Positions 27,213 to 37,344 of a DNA stretch of 64,000 nt are shown here, piece by piece. How positions within the stretch are numbered: position 1 is the first letter of the stretch; every line of letters begins with the position of its first letter. The stretch lies in assembly GCF_035918155.1 (NCBI RefSeq), contig NZ_CP109327.1:8308001-8372000 (forward strand), written 5' to 3'. The stretch is from Streptomyces sp. NBC_01591. Its GTDB lineage: Bacteria > Actinomycetota > Actinomycetes > Streptomycetales > Streptomycetaceae. Below the pieces are notes generated by a model. That model was not told where the DNA came from. It saw nothing but the letters and a program-made list of their open reading frames with translations, and made no database searches. A program made the translations under genes and the position numbers.

Positions 27213-28817
27213 ATGACGGCCCGATCGATACGGGGAGCGGCCGCCGCGACACTGGCGACCGTGCTGTCGTTGACCGCGGCGGCCTGTTCACAACCGGGTG
27301 GCCCGGACGGCGGCGACTCCGGATCGGGCGCGGGGGACTCGGCGGTGGTCGGCATCGCCTACGAGCCCGACAGCCTCAGCCCGCTGCTCGGCTACGGCAA
27401 GGACGGCAACTCCAAGATCTTCGACGGACTGCTCGCCCTCGACGACGGCATGAAGCTGCGGCCCGCGCTCGCCACCGCACTGCCCGAGGTGAGCGACGAC
27501 GGGCTGACGTACACGTACCGGCTCCGCAAGGGCGTGAAGTTCAGCGACGGCGAACCGTTCGGCGCGAAGGACGTGGTCTTCACCTACCGGACCATCCTCG
27601 ACAAGAAGACCAACAACGCCTCCCGCACCGAACTCGACGCGGTGAAGAGCGTCGAGGCGACCGGCGACGACACCGTCGTCTTCACGCTCAAATACCCCTA
27701 TGCGCCCTTCGCCCAGCGCACGGTCCTGCCCATCGCACCCGAACACGTCGCGGGCAAGCAGGACGTCAACACCGGCGCCTTCACCACCCGTCCCATAGGC
27801 ACCGGACCATATCTGCTCACCAAGTGGTCCAAGGGTGAGAAGATCAGCTTCAAGGCCAACCCCGGCTACTGGGGCGGCGCGCCGAAGGTGAAGAAGTTCA
27901 CCATGGCGATCATCAAGGACGACGACGTACGCGCCACCCGGCTGCGCTCCGGGGATCTCGACGGCGCGATCCTGCCTCCCGCCCTGGCCAAGGGCTTCGC
28001 CCGCGGCAGCGGCACCCGGACGTACGCCGCCACGACGTACGACTACCGCACCGTGACCCTGCCCACCCACAACGAGGTCACGGGCGACATCGCCGTCCGG
28101 CGCGCCCTCGATGTCGCCGTCGACCGGAAGGCCATGGTCGACTCCATCCTCAACGGCGAGGGCAGGCCCGCCTACGGGCCCGTCCCCACCGACAGCGAGT
28201 GGTTCACCAAGGGAACCGAACGCACCCACGACCTCGCCGCCGCGAAGAGGATCCTCGACGACGCCGGGTGGAAGCCCGGCAAGGACGGCATCCGCACCAG
28301 GGACGGTGTACGCGCCGCCTTCCCGCTCTGGTACCTCACCGGCGACAAGCTGCGCCAGGACCACGCGCTCGCCTACGCCTCCGACGCCAAGAAGGCAGGC
28401 ATCGACATCACCACCGAGGCCGGGACCTGGGAGGTCATCGAGCCCCGGATGAAGCAGGACGCGGTCCTCGCGGGCGGCGGATCACCCGCCGACCCCGACT
28501 TCGACCAGTACTCGCTGCTGAAGTCCTCGCTCGCGGGCGACGGCTTCAACAACATGGCGTGGTACGACAACAAGGCCGTCGACCGGGCCCTCGAATCGGG
28601 CCGCAGGAGCGGTGACGGCGCCGAACGCAAGGCCGCCTACGACACCGTCCAGCGTGAACTGGTGAAGGACCCCGGCTACACCTTCCTCACGCACATCGAC
28701 CACCTCTACGTCGTGAAGGACCGCTTCGGCGCCCTCACCACCCAGGTCGAACCGCACGACCACGGACTGGCATCCGGCCCGTGGTGGAACGTCGAGGACT
28801 GGACGCCGAAGAAGTGA
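27213..28817 (+). CDS. nikA: NikA-type substrate-binding lipoprotein (SBP_bac_5 family)
   Basis: This is a 534-residue lipoprotein. Leader and lipobox read LTAAACSQPGG, so the Cys would be lipid-anchored. The SBP_bac_5 pattern GIAYEPDSLSPLLGYGKDGN, then SDGEPFGAKDVVFTYRTILD and GTGPYLLTKW, covers nickel-, dipeptide- and oligopeptide-binding proteins. The nickel call rests mainly on the Nur-box-like repeat upstream and the five-gene order. ATG 27213 is the usual-looking start; a GTG at 27204 is nearer an AAAGGG and cannot be excluded. Confidence 0.8.
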   Translation: MTARSIRGAAAATLATVLSLTAAACSQPGGPDGGDSGSGAGDSAVVGIAYEPDSLSPLLGYGKDGNSKIFDGLLALDDGMKLRPALATALPEVSDDGLTYTYRLRKGVKFSDGEPFGAKDVVFTYRTILDKKTNNASRTELDAVKSVEATGDDTVVFTLKYPYAPFAQRTVLPIAPEHVAGKQDVNTGAFTTRPIGTGPYLLTKWSKGEKISFKANPGYWGGAPKVKKFTMAIIKDDDVRATRLRSGDLDGAILPPALAKGFARGSGTRTYAATTYDYRTVTLPTHNEVTGDIAVRRALDVAVDRKAMVDSILNGEGRPAYGPVPTDSEWFTKGTERTHDLAAAKRILDDAGWKPGKDGIRTRDGVRAAFPLWYLTGDKLRQDHALAYASDAKKAGIDITTEAGTWEVIEPRMKQDAVLAGGGSPADPDFDQYSLLKSSLAGDGFNNMAWYDNKAVDRALESGRRSGDGAERKAAYDTVQRELVKDPGYTFLTHIDHLYVVKDRFGALTTQVEPHDHGLASGPWWNVEDWTPKK

Positions 28818-29806
28818 ACCACCGCCTCCCCTGGGGGTCGATGGGCAGGATGGCGGGACGGCGGGCGCTGCTCGCCGTCCCCGTCCTGGCCGCCGTGACG
28901 TTCGGCGTCTTCGCCGTCGCCGCCGCTTCCCCCTTCGACCCGGTCAAGGCGTATGCGGGCACCGCAGGCCTCAGCGCGTCGCAGGAGAACCTCGACCAGC
29001 TTCGGGCCAACCTCGGTGTCGACCAGCCGCTCGTGAGCCGCTGGTGGAACTGGCTGACCTCCGCGCTCGGTGGCGACCTCGGCGACTCCGCCGTCATGCG
29101 CCAGCCGGTCGCCGATGTCATCGGCGAACGCCTGGGCTGGTCCGTACTGCTCGCCGCGACCGCCTTCGCCGTCGCCGTGGTCCTCGGCACGGGCCTCGGC
29201 GTGCTGGCCGCACGCAGGCCAGGCCGCCTGCTCGACCGGTGCGTCAGCTCCGCCGCGTACACGCTCGAAGCCGCCCCGGCCTTCTGGCTCGGACTGCTCG
29301 CCATCTGGTTCTTCGCCCTGGAACTCGACGTGCTCCCGGCCGGCGGCCTCACCGACGCGGCCAGCGACACCGTCACCTTCGGGCAGGTCGCCACCCACCT
29401 GGTGCTCCCCGCGGCCGTGCTCGGGATCTCCCAGTTGCCGTGGTTCTTCCTCTACGTGCGCCAGGGTGTCGCGGACGCGCTCGGCGAGGACCCGGTGCGC
29501 GGCGCCCGCGCCCGTGGACTGCGCGAGCGCACCGTACTGCTCGGCCACGCGCTGCGCTCCGGGATGCTGCCGATGCTCACCCTCATCGGCTCCCGCGTCC
29601 CCGAACTCATCACCGGCGCCCTGCTCGTCGAGACGGTGTTCAGCTGGCCCGGCATCGCCGCCGCCACCGTGCAGGCCGCCACCTCTGTCGACTTCCCGCT
29701 GCTGGCCGCGCTCACGGTGCTGGCCACCGTGGCGGTCGTCCTCGGCAACCTCCTCTCCGATCTGCTGTACGCGATCGCCGACCCGAGAGTGGGCTTCGAT
29801 GGCTGA
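28814..29806 (+). CDS. nikB: NikB-type ABC transporter permease
   Basis: This is a 330-residue membrane protein with six hydrophobic segments, typical of the DppB/NikB family. It has the early conserved text LRANLGVDQPLVSRWWNWL and the coupling loop GEDPVRGARARGLRERTVLL. GTG 28814 overlaps the nikA-like stop (GTGA); ATG at 28841 is a possible alternative that would shorten a non-membrane N-terminus. Its 3' end overlaps the next permease by eight bases. Confidence 0.85.
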   Translation: MNHRLPWGSMGRMAGRRALLAVPVLAAVTFGVFAVAAASPFDPVKAYAGTAGLSASQENLDQLRANLGVDQPLVSRWWNWLTSALGGDLGDSAVMRQPVADVIGERLGWSVLLAATAFAVAVVLGTGLGVLAARRPGRLLDRCVSSAAYTLEAAPAFWLGLLAIWFFALELDVLPAGGLTDAASDTVTFGQVATHLVLPAAVLGISQLPWFFLYVRQGVADALGEDPVRGARARGLRERTVLLGHALRSGMLPMLTLIGSRVPELITGALLVETVFSWPGIAAATVQAATSVDFPLLAALTVLATVAVVLGNLLSDLLYAIADPRVGFDG

Positions 29807-30656
29807 GACCGACCTCGGACCCGCGCGCCGCACCACCCGTCGCATCCGCGTGATCGCTTCCGCCGGGATCGTCGCCGCGGTGCTGCTCGCGGTCCTGCTC
29901 GTGCCGCCGCTGGTCCAGCTCGACCAGCAGGCCGTCGACCTCGGCGCCAAGCTCCGGCCACCGTCCTGGGAGCACCCGTTCGGCACCGACGACGTCGGGC
30001 GCGATCTGCTGCTGCGCTGCGTCTACGGGCTCCGCGTCTCGCTGCTCGTCGGCGTCGTCGCCGGGCTCACCGCAACCGTCATCGGGACCGCGGTCGGCGC
30101 GCTGGCCGCGGCGTCCGGGGGCTGGACCGACCGCATCGTCATGCGGCTCGTGGACACCTTCTCCTCCGTACCGCACCTGCTGCTCGGCATCTTCATCGTC
30201 GCCATGTTCCGGCCCGGCGTCGGCCCGGTGATCGTGTCCGTCGCGCTCACCCACTGGCTCTCGACGGCCAGGATCGTCCGCTCCGAGGTGCTGTCGCTGC
30301 GCTCGCGCCCTTTCATCGACGCGGCGATCTCCGGCGGGGCCTCGCGCGGGCGGGTCGTCGTCCGGCATCTGCTGCCCGCGGTGCTTCCGCAGGCGGGCCT
30401 GGCCGCCGTGCTGATGGTGCCGCATGCCATGTGGCACGAGTCCGCGCTCTCCTTCCTGGGGCTCGGACTGCCCACCCATCAGGCGAGCCTGGGCAATCTC
30501 GTACAGACTGCGCGCGGTTCGCTCCTCGCCGGGGACTGGTGGCCGACGCTCTTCCCCGGCCTGTTCCTGATCGTTCCGACCCTCGCGCTGGCGGGCCTCG
30601 CCGGCGCCTGGCGGGAACGGATCAACCCGCGCCGCCGATCGGAGCTGATGCTGTGA
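29799..30656 (+). CDS. nikC: NikC-type ABC transporter permease
   Basis: This is a 285-residue permease of the DppC/NikC family. The N-terminal text EHPFGTDDVGRDLLLRCVYG is the family signature, the coupling loop is FIDAAISGGASRGRVVVRHL, and the end reads LSFLGLGLPTHQASLGNLVQ before the last helix. ATG 29799 lies inside the end of the NikB-type gene. With NikB it would form the heterodimeric membrane channel. Confidence 0.88.
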   Translation: MAETDLGPARRTTRRIRVIASAGIVAAVLLAVLLVPPLVQLDQQAVDLGAKLRPPSWEHPFGTDDVGRDLLLRCVYGLRVSLLVGVVAGLTATVIGTAVGALAAASGGWTDRIVMRLVDTFSSVPHLLLGIFIVAMFRPGVGPVIVSVALTHWLSTARIVRSEVLSLRSRPFIDAAISGGASRGRVVVRHLLPAVLPQAGLAAVLMVPHAMWHESALSFLGLGLPTHQASLGNLVQTARGSLLAGDWWPTLFPGLFLIVPTLALAGLAGAWRERINPRRRSELML

Positions 30657-31636
30657 TGACCACCCCCGGCCCGAAGACGCCGGTGCTCTCCGTCCGTGGA
30701 CTCTCCGTGCGCTTCCGGATGCGGGGCGGTCGGCACATCGCCGCCGTCGCCGACGCACACTTCGACCTCGCGGCGGGGGAGTGCCTGGCCCTGGTCGGCG
30801 AGAGCGGCTGCGGCAAATCCGTGCTGGCCTCGGCACTGCTGGGGCTGCTTCCCGGCAATGCGCGGACCTCCGGCTCGGCGCTGCTCGGCGACGGCACCGA
30901 CCTTCTCACCGCCGGTGAACGCACCCTCGCCCGTACGGTTCGGGGCCGCCGCATCGGACTCGTGCCGCAGAGCCCCGCCGCGCACCTCACCCCGGTCCGC
31001 ACCGTGCGCGCCCAGCTGGAGGAGACCCTCCGCGAGCTGACCGGCGTCCGCGGGCCCGCCCTGCGCCCGGCGGCCGAACAGGCCGCCGCACGTGCCTCGT
31101 TCCCGGCCGGGCACCTCGACCGGTATCCGCACGAGCTCTCCGGTGGTCTCGCCCAGCGGGCCGCGACCGCACTCGCCCTGATCGGCGACGCGCCCCTGCT
31201 CCTCGCGGACGAGCCCACCACCGGACTCGACCGCGAACTGGTCGAGCGGACCGTCGACGAACTGCGCCGCCACACCGACGGCGGCCGGGCGCTGCTGATC
31301 ATCACCCACGATCTCGCGGCGGCCGAGCGGATCGCCGACCGGGTCGCCGTGATGTACGCGGGACGGATCGTCGAACTCGCCGACGCCGAGGGGTTCTTCG
31401 GGGAGCCGGGACCGCGCCACCCGTACGCGCGCGGCCTCCTCGACGCGCTGCCGGAGCGCGCGTTCGTGCCGATCCCCGGAATGCCGCCCGAGCTCGGAGC
31501 GCTTCCCGAGGGGTGCGCGTTCGCGGCCCGTTGCACCCGCGCCGACGACCGTTGTTCCGTACTGCCCCCGTTCGACGGCCGTCTCGCCTGCCACCACGCT
31601 GTGCGGGCGGACGAGGAGGAGCCGGCCCGTGCTTGA
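30656..31636 (+). CDS. nikD: NikD-type ABC transporter ATP-binding protein
   Basis: This is a 326-residue ATPase. Walker A GESGCGKS, signature LSGGLAQRAATALAL, Walker B LLLADEPTTGLD and the switch His in LLIITHDL are intact. The C-terminal oligopeptide/nickel domain includes PEGCAFAARCTRADDRCS, a Cys-containing tail common to this family. The start is ATG 30656 in a TGATG overlap with NikC (GTG 30653 is possible). It overlaps the second ATPase by eight bases. Confidence 0.88.
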   Translation: MTTPGPKTPVLSVRGLSVRFRMRGGRHIAAVADAHFDLAAGECLALVGESGCGKSVLASALLGLLPGNARTSGSALLGDGTDLLTAGERTLARTVRGRRIGLVPQSPAAHLTPVRTVRAQLEETLRELTGVRGPALRPAAEQAAARASFPAGHLDRYPHELSGGLAQRAATALALIGDAPLLLADEPTTGLDRELVERTVDELRRHTDGGRALLIITHDLAAAERIADRVAVMYAGRIVELADAEGFFGEPGPRHPYARGLLDALPERAFVPIPGMPPELGALPEGCAFAARCTRADDRCSVLPPFDGRLACHHAVRADEEEPARA

Positions 31637-32321
31637 ACTCACCCGCATCACCGCCGGATACGACCCCCGCGATCCTGTCGTCCGTGAGGCGTCGCTGAGC
31701 CTCGCGCCGGGGGAGTCCCTCGGGCTGCTGGGCCCGAGCGGCTGCGGCAAGTCCACCCTGGCCAGGGTCGCCGCCCTGCTGCACCGTCCGTACGCGGGCA
31801 CGGTCGTGCTCGACGGCGAACCGGTACGCGGCTGGCGGCACGGCGCCCCGCGTGCGCAGCGCACCGCCGTCGGCGTCGTCTTCCAGCAGCCCCGGCTCTC
31901 CGCCGACCCCCGGCTCACCCTGCGCGAACTCATCGCCCAGCCGCTGCGGGCGACCGGCCGCCGCTCGGAGGTGACGGACCGGGTGGCCGGGCTGGCACCG
32001 GCCGTCGGGCTCACGCCCGAGCTGCTCGGCCGGCGCCCGCACGAGGTGAGCGACGGCCAGTTGCAGCGTGCCTGTCTGGCGAGGGCCCTGGTCCTGCGGC
32101 CGCGCTGGCTGATCTGCGACGAGATGACCGCGATGCTCGACGCGTCGACGACCGCCGCGCTGGTGGCGGTCGTCGAGTCCTACCGGAGGGAGTCCGGGGC
32201 CGGGCTGCTGGCCGTCGGCCACGACCGGGTGCTGCTGGAACGCTGGTGCGACCGTACGGTCGGCTGGCGGGAATGCGCCGGACCGCGCGCACCGCAGGAG
32301 TCCATGAGTCCGACCGGATAA
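31629..32321 (+). CDS. nikE: NikE-type ABC transporter ATP-binding protein (short)
   Basis: This is a 230-residue ATPase. Walker A GPSGCGKST, Q-loop VVFQQPRLSADPRLTL and Walker B RWLICDEMTAMLD are present, but the signature is VSDGQLQRACLARAL rather than LSGGQ. The C-terminal family extension present in NikD is absent, so the protein is shorter than typical NikE/OppF. GTG 31629 lies within the nikD-like 3' end. It completes the five-gene importer; the MITE at 32373 follows about 50 bases after the stop. Confidence 0.83.
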   Translation: MLELTRITAGYDPRDPVVREASLSLAPGESLGLLGPSGCGKSTLARVAALLHRPYAGTVVLDGEPVRGWRHGAPRAQRTAVGVVFQQPRLSADPRLTLRELIAQPLRATGRRSEVTDRVAGLAPAVGLTPELLGRRPHEVSDGQLQRACLARALVLRPRWLICDEMTAMLDASTTAALVAVVESYRRESGAGLLAVGHDRVLLERWCDRTVGWRECAGPRAPQESMSPTG

Positions 32322-32372
32322 GTCCATGCCCCTGGCGCGTGGCCACCCCCACCCTGATTGACGAGTCCATGA

Positions 32373-32541
32373 CTAGGGCCTGTCCGACGGATCATGGCCG
32401 GGGTCGCGGCGTCTGGCACGGCACCTCGCGGCGTTGCCGAAACGTCCGAATAGCTCCGCTATTAAGACGCTCCGGCGCCTTGCGATGCACCGCACCAGAC
32501 GCCGCGCCCTGTCCGACCCTGATCCGTCGGAGAGGCCCTAG
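32373..32541. mobile_element. 169-bp MITE with 22-bp terminal inverted repeats
   Basis: The ends at 32373-32394 and 32520-32541 are inverted repeats matching at 21 of 22 positions, beginning and ending in CTAG and containing TCCGACGGATCA. Subterminal arms with GCGGCGTCTGG also pair, and the centre has AATAGC-TCC-GCTATT (near 32448-32462), so the whole element can fold into one long hairpin. It has no coding potential. It lies between the nik-type operon and a secreted-protein gene and may double as a terminator. A transposase-less derivative of a DDE-type IS is the likely origin. Confidence 0.8.
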
Positions 32542-32594
32542 TTGCCAGTCGATGACCGACTGACGGGTCAATCCGTCCGGACAAGGAGTGGGAC

Positions 32595-33710
32595 ATGCAC
32601 AGAGCGCGCGCCACCGTCGTGGTGGTGATCCTCGCCGTCGCCGCCTGCCTGGGGCTGGCTGGGCCGTCCGCCGCAACCGGCCAGACCCCGGGTTCGTACA
32701 GCAACTACACGTTCCCGGCCGGGACGACCGCCCTCGACGAGGTCACCTTCGGAACGACCGTACAGTCCGACCCCGGCCGGGCGAACGTCTTCTGGTCCCA
32801 CCAGTTCGGCTTCACCAACGGGGTCGGCGGCTACATCGGCATGCAGCGCAACCGCTCCGGTGGCGGCCTGTTCCTCTTCTCGCTCTGGGACTCCACCGGA
32901 GGCAGGCCGGGAAGCACGGGCACCTACTGCCAGACGTTCACCGAGGGCGGCACCGGCTACACCTGCCGGCTCGGTGAGCGCTTCACGGCCGGGCACCACT
33001 ACCGCTTCCGCATCGCACCCGACATCACGGCCGGCTGGTACCGGGCCACGATCACCGACGTCACGGCAGGGACATCATTCGTCCTCGGCAGCCTGCAGAC
33101 CGGCACCGGCGCGAAGGTCGCCACCGGTGGAATGGTCGACTGGGTCGAGTACTTCGACTGGAACAACAACGCCGCGACCTGCGCCGACTCGCCGTACTCC
33201 AAGGCCCTCCTCGACCTGCCCAGCGGCACGGCGGGCAGCGGTGCCGTCACCGCCGGCCTCGGCTCCACCAGCGTGAGCAGTACGTGTTCCAGCGGCGCCG
33301 CGGTGAAGGGGCAGGGCGGCGGCAGCGTGCACGAGGACGGCATCGGCAACTCGTCGTCCGGATCCCTCACCGGCATCGGGGGCGCCTGCGTCGACATCCC
33401 CGGCGGCACCACCGGCGCGCAGCTGAACCTCTGGAGCTGCAACGGCGGCAACAACCAGAACTGGGTACGGGCCGCCGACGGCACGCTCCGTGCGCAGTTC
33501 CACTGCATGACCGTGAGCGGCACCACCGTACGGACCGCGGCCTGCGACGGCTCGGCCGCCCAGCAGTGGCGGGCCGACGGAACGGCCCTCGTGAACCCCG
33601 CCACCGGGAAGTGCCTCGACGCCTACGGGGGCGGCAGCGCCAACGGCACCCCGCTCGGCATCTACACCTGCACCGGTGGCGCCAACCAGCACTGGACGGT
33701 CCCGGCCTGA
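32595..33710 (+). CDS. Secreted protein with DUF3472 and ricin-type (CBM13) lectin domain
   Basis: This is a 371-residue protein. The signal peptide ends near GPSAATGQ (about residue 30). Residues 35-235 match the DUF3472 type of extracellular domain (SYSNYTFPAGTTALDEVTFG, then SHQFGFTNGVGGYIGMQRN). After a Gly/Ser-rich stretch, the last 110 residues are a beta-trefoil lectin with QxW-type repeats (NGGNNQNW, GSAAQQW, GGANQHW). It probably binds galactose- or xylan-type glycans outside the cell. AAGGAG lies ahead of ATG 32595. DUF3472 has no firmly known reaction. Confidence 0.85.
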   Translation: MHRARATVVVVILAVAACLGLAGPSAATGQTPGSYSNYTFPAGTTALDEVTFGTTVQSDPGRANVFWSHQFGFTNGVGGYIGMQRNRSGGGLFLFSLWDSTGGRPGSTGTYCQTFTEGGTGYTCRLGERFTAGHHYRFRIAPDITAGWYRATITDVTAGTSFVLGSLQTGTGAKVATGGMVDWVEYFDWNNNAATCADSPYSKALLDLPSGTAGSGAVTAGLGSTSVSSTCSSGAAVKGQGGGSVHEDGIGNSSSGSLTGIGGACVDIPGGTTGAQLNLWSCNGGNNQNWVRAADGTLRAQFHCMTVSGTTVRTAACDGSAAQQWRADGTALVNPATGKCLDAYGGGSANGTPLGIYTCTGGANQHWTVPA

Positions 33711-33843
33711 TCGGGGAACGGCAGTCGACGGGCGGACGACGACCGGATCAACTCTTGTGAGGGGTCTGCCCGTTGCGGCGATCACCGTCGCATACTCGGT
33801 CGCGTCCGCCCGTCCGGTCCACCACTCGTTCCCGGGAGAATCC

Positions 33844-34761
33844 ATGGCGTTCCCGACCCGCCGAAGCGTCGTCACCACCGCGCTCGCCACCGTGGCCGCA
33901 GGCGCGTTCCTGCCCTCGCAGACGGCCGCCGCCTCCGGAGCGGCCTCCGCGTCCCCGGCCGCGGGACGTCCCCGGACGCGGGCGCTGCGCAGGGCCCACG
34001 CGCACAACGACTACCTGCACACGCGCCCCCTGCACGACGCGCTCGCGCACGGCTTCACCAGCGTCGAGGCCGACATCTTCCTCGTGGACGGGGAACTGCT
34101 GGTCGCCCACGAGGCCACCGAACTCGACCCCGCCCGCACCCTCGCCTCGCTCTACCTCGACCCGCTGCTGGCGAGGGTCCGGGCCAACCACGGCACGGTC
34201 CACCCCGGCTACCGCGAACCCGTGCAGCTGCTGATCGACATCAAGACGGACGGAGTCGCGGCCTACCTCGAACTCGACCGACAGCTCCGGCACTACCGGC
34301 GGATGCTGACGTCGTACCACCACGGCCGGGTCCGGCCCGGCGCCATCACCCCAGTCATCTCCGGCGACCGTGCCGCCCGCGTCCCGATGGAGGCGCAGAG
34401 CACGCGCTACGCCTTCTACGACGGCCGCCCCGAAGACCTCGAAACCTCGGCCACCGCCTCGTTCATCCCGCTCATCAGCAGCAGCTGGAGCGATGACTTC
34501 AGCTGGCTGGGCGCGGGCCCCTTCCCCGCGGCCGAGCGGGACAAACTGCGCGCGCTCGTCGCCACGGCCCACCGCAGCGGCCAACGCGTCCGCTTCTGGG
34601 CCACGCCGGACGCGCCGGGACCGGGGCGGGACGCGGTCTGGACGGAGCTGCTGGCCGCCGGGGTCGACCACCTCAACACCGATGATCTGGCGGGTCTCGA
34701 ACGCTTCCTCCGTACCCATGACCGGGACGCCCGGACCGGGGCCGCCCGCCCCCGCGGCTGA
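33844..34761 (+). CDS. Secreted PI-PLC/GDPD-like phosphodiesterase-fold protein
   Basis: This is a 305-residue protein. The N-terminal RRSVVTTALATVAAGAFLP looks like a Tat- or Sec-type leader with an Ala-rich cleavage site. The TIM-barrel opening RAHAHNDYLHTRPLHDALAH and FTSVEADIFLVDGELLVAHE carry the His and Glu/Asp positions of glycerophosphodiester/PI-specific phosphodiesterases, and the end ALLAAGVDHLNTDDL fits the last strand. It resembles AIM6-type proteins. It probably hydrolyses phosphodiester bonds of lipids or teichoic-acid-like polymers outside the cell. ATG 33844 was chosen because the leader begins there. Confidence 0.78.
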   Translation: MAFPTRRSVVTTALATVAAGAFLPSQTAAASGAASASPAAGRPRTRALRRAHAHNDYLHTRPLHDALAHGFTSVEADIFLVDGELLVAHEATELDPARTLASLYLDPLLARVRANHGTVHPGYREPVQLLIDIKTDGVAAYLELDRQLRHYRRMLTSYHHGRVRPGAITPVISGDRAARVPMEAQSTRYAFYDGRPEDLETSATASFIPLISSSWSDDFSWLGAGPFPAAERDKLRALVATAHRSGQRVRFWATPDAPGPGRDAVWTELLAAGVDHLNTDDLAGLERFLRTHDRDARTGAARPRG

Positions 34762-34894
34762 CCGGTCGCGCCGCCCCGAGCGTGACAGCCAGTCAACACC
34801 CGGATGGCGGACACGCCAGCGCGCCGGACCGCTCCTCCGCTACGCCACACTGGCGGCCGAATGCCGCATTCCGGCGCGGCGGAGGAGGTTGGCC

Positions 34895-35089
34895 ATGGCC
34901 ATTTCGATCTCACTGGTGCTGCTTCTGCTGATCCTCGCGGTGATCTTTCTCCGCAACGGGGGGCTGAAGATCTCGCATGCGCTGGTCTGCGCCATGCTCG
35001 GGTTCTTCCTCGCGGGTACGAGCATGGCGCCGACCATCCAGGACGGCCTGGCGGCCACGGCCGACGTCGTCAGCAGCCTCAGGCCCTGA
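34895..35089 (+). CDS. Small conserved membrane protein (64 aa)
   Basis: This is a 64-residue protein with an N-terminal membrane helix (ISISLVLLLLILAVIFL) and a second hydrophobic stretch (LVCAMLGFFLAGTSM), then APTIQDGLAATADVVSSL. I recall this pattern from conserved Streptomyces small hypotheticals often encoded near conjugation or plasmid-like genes. ATG 34895 has an excellent GGAGGAGG six bases upstream, which supports real translation. Function unknown. Confidence 0.75.
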   Translation: MAISISLVLLLLILAVIFLRNGGLKISHALVCAMLGFFLAGTSMAPTIQDGLAATADVVSSLRP

Positions 35090-35167
35090 GGCCACCAGCC
35101 ACTGCGCGAAGCGCCGCCGGTGCGGGGTGGCGGGTGACGGACGTGACCGGTACGCGCTGAACCGGGC

Positions 35168-35201
35168 GCCCGCCTTCCGGATGTCCTCGGGGGAGGCGGG
35201 C
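35168..35201. terminator. Possible hairpin terminator
   Basis: Eight-base arms GCCCGCCT (35168-35175) and AGGCGGGC (35194-35201) lie between the convergent small membrane protein and SMR genes. Modest stem with an 18-base loop. Confidence 0.4.
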
Positions 35202-35210
35202 ACCCGCCGG

Positions 35211-37340
<2,130 letters not shown>

Positions 37341-37344
<4 letters not shown>

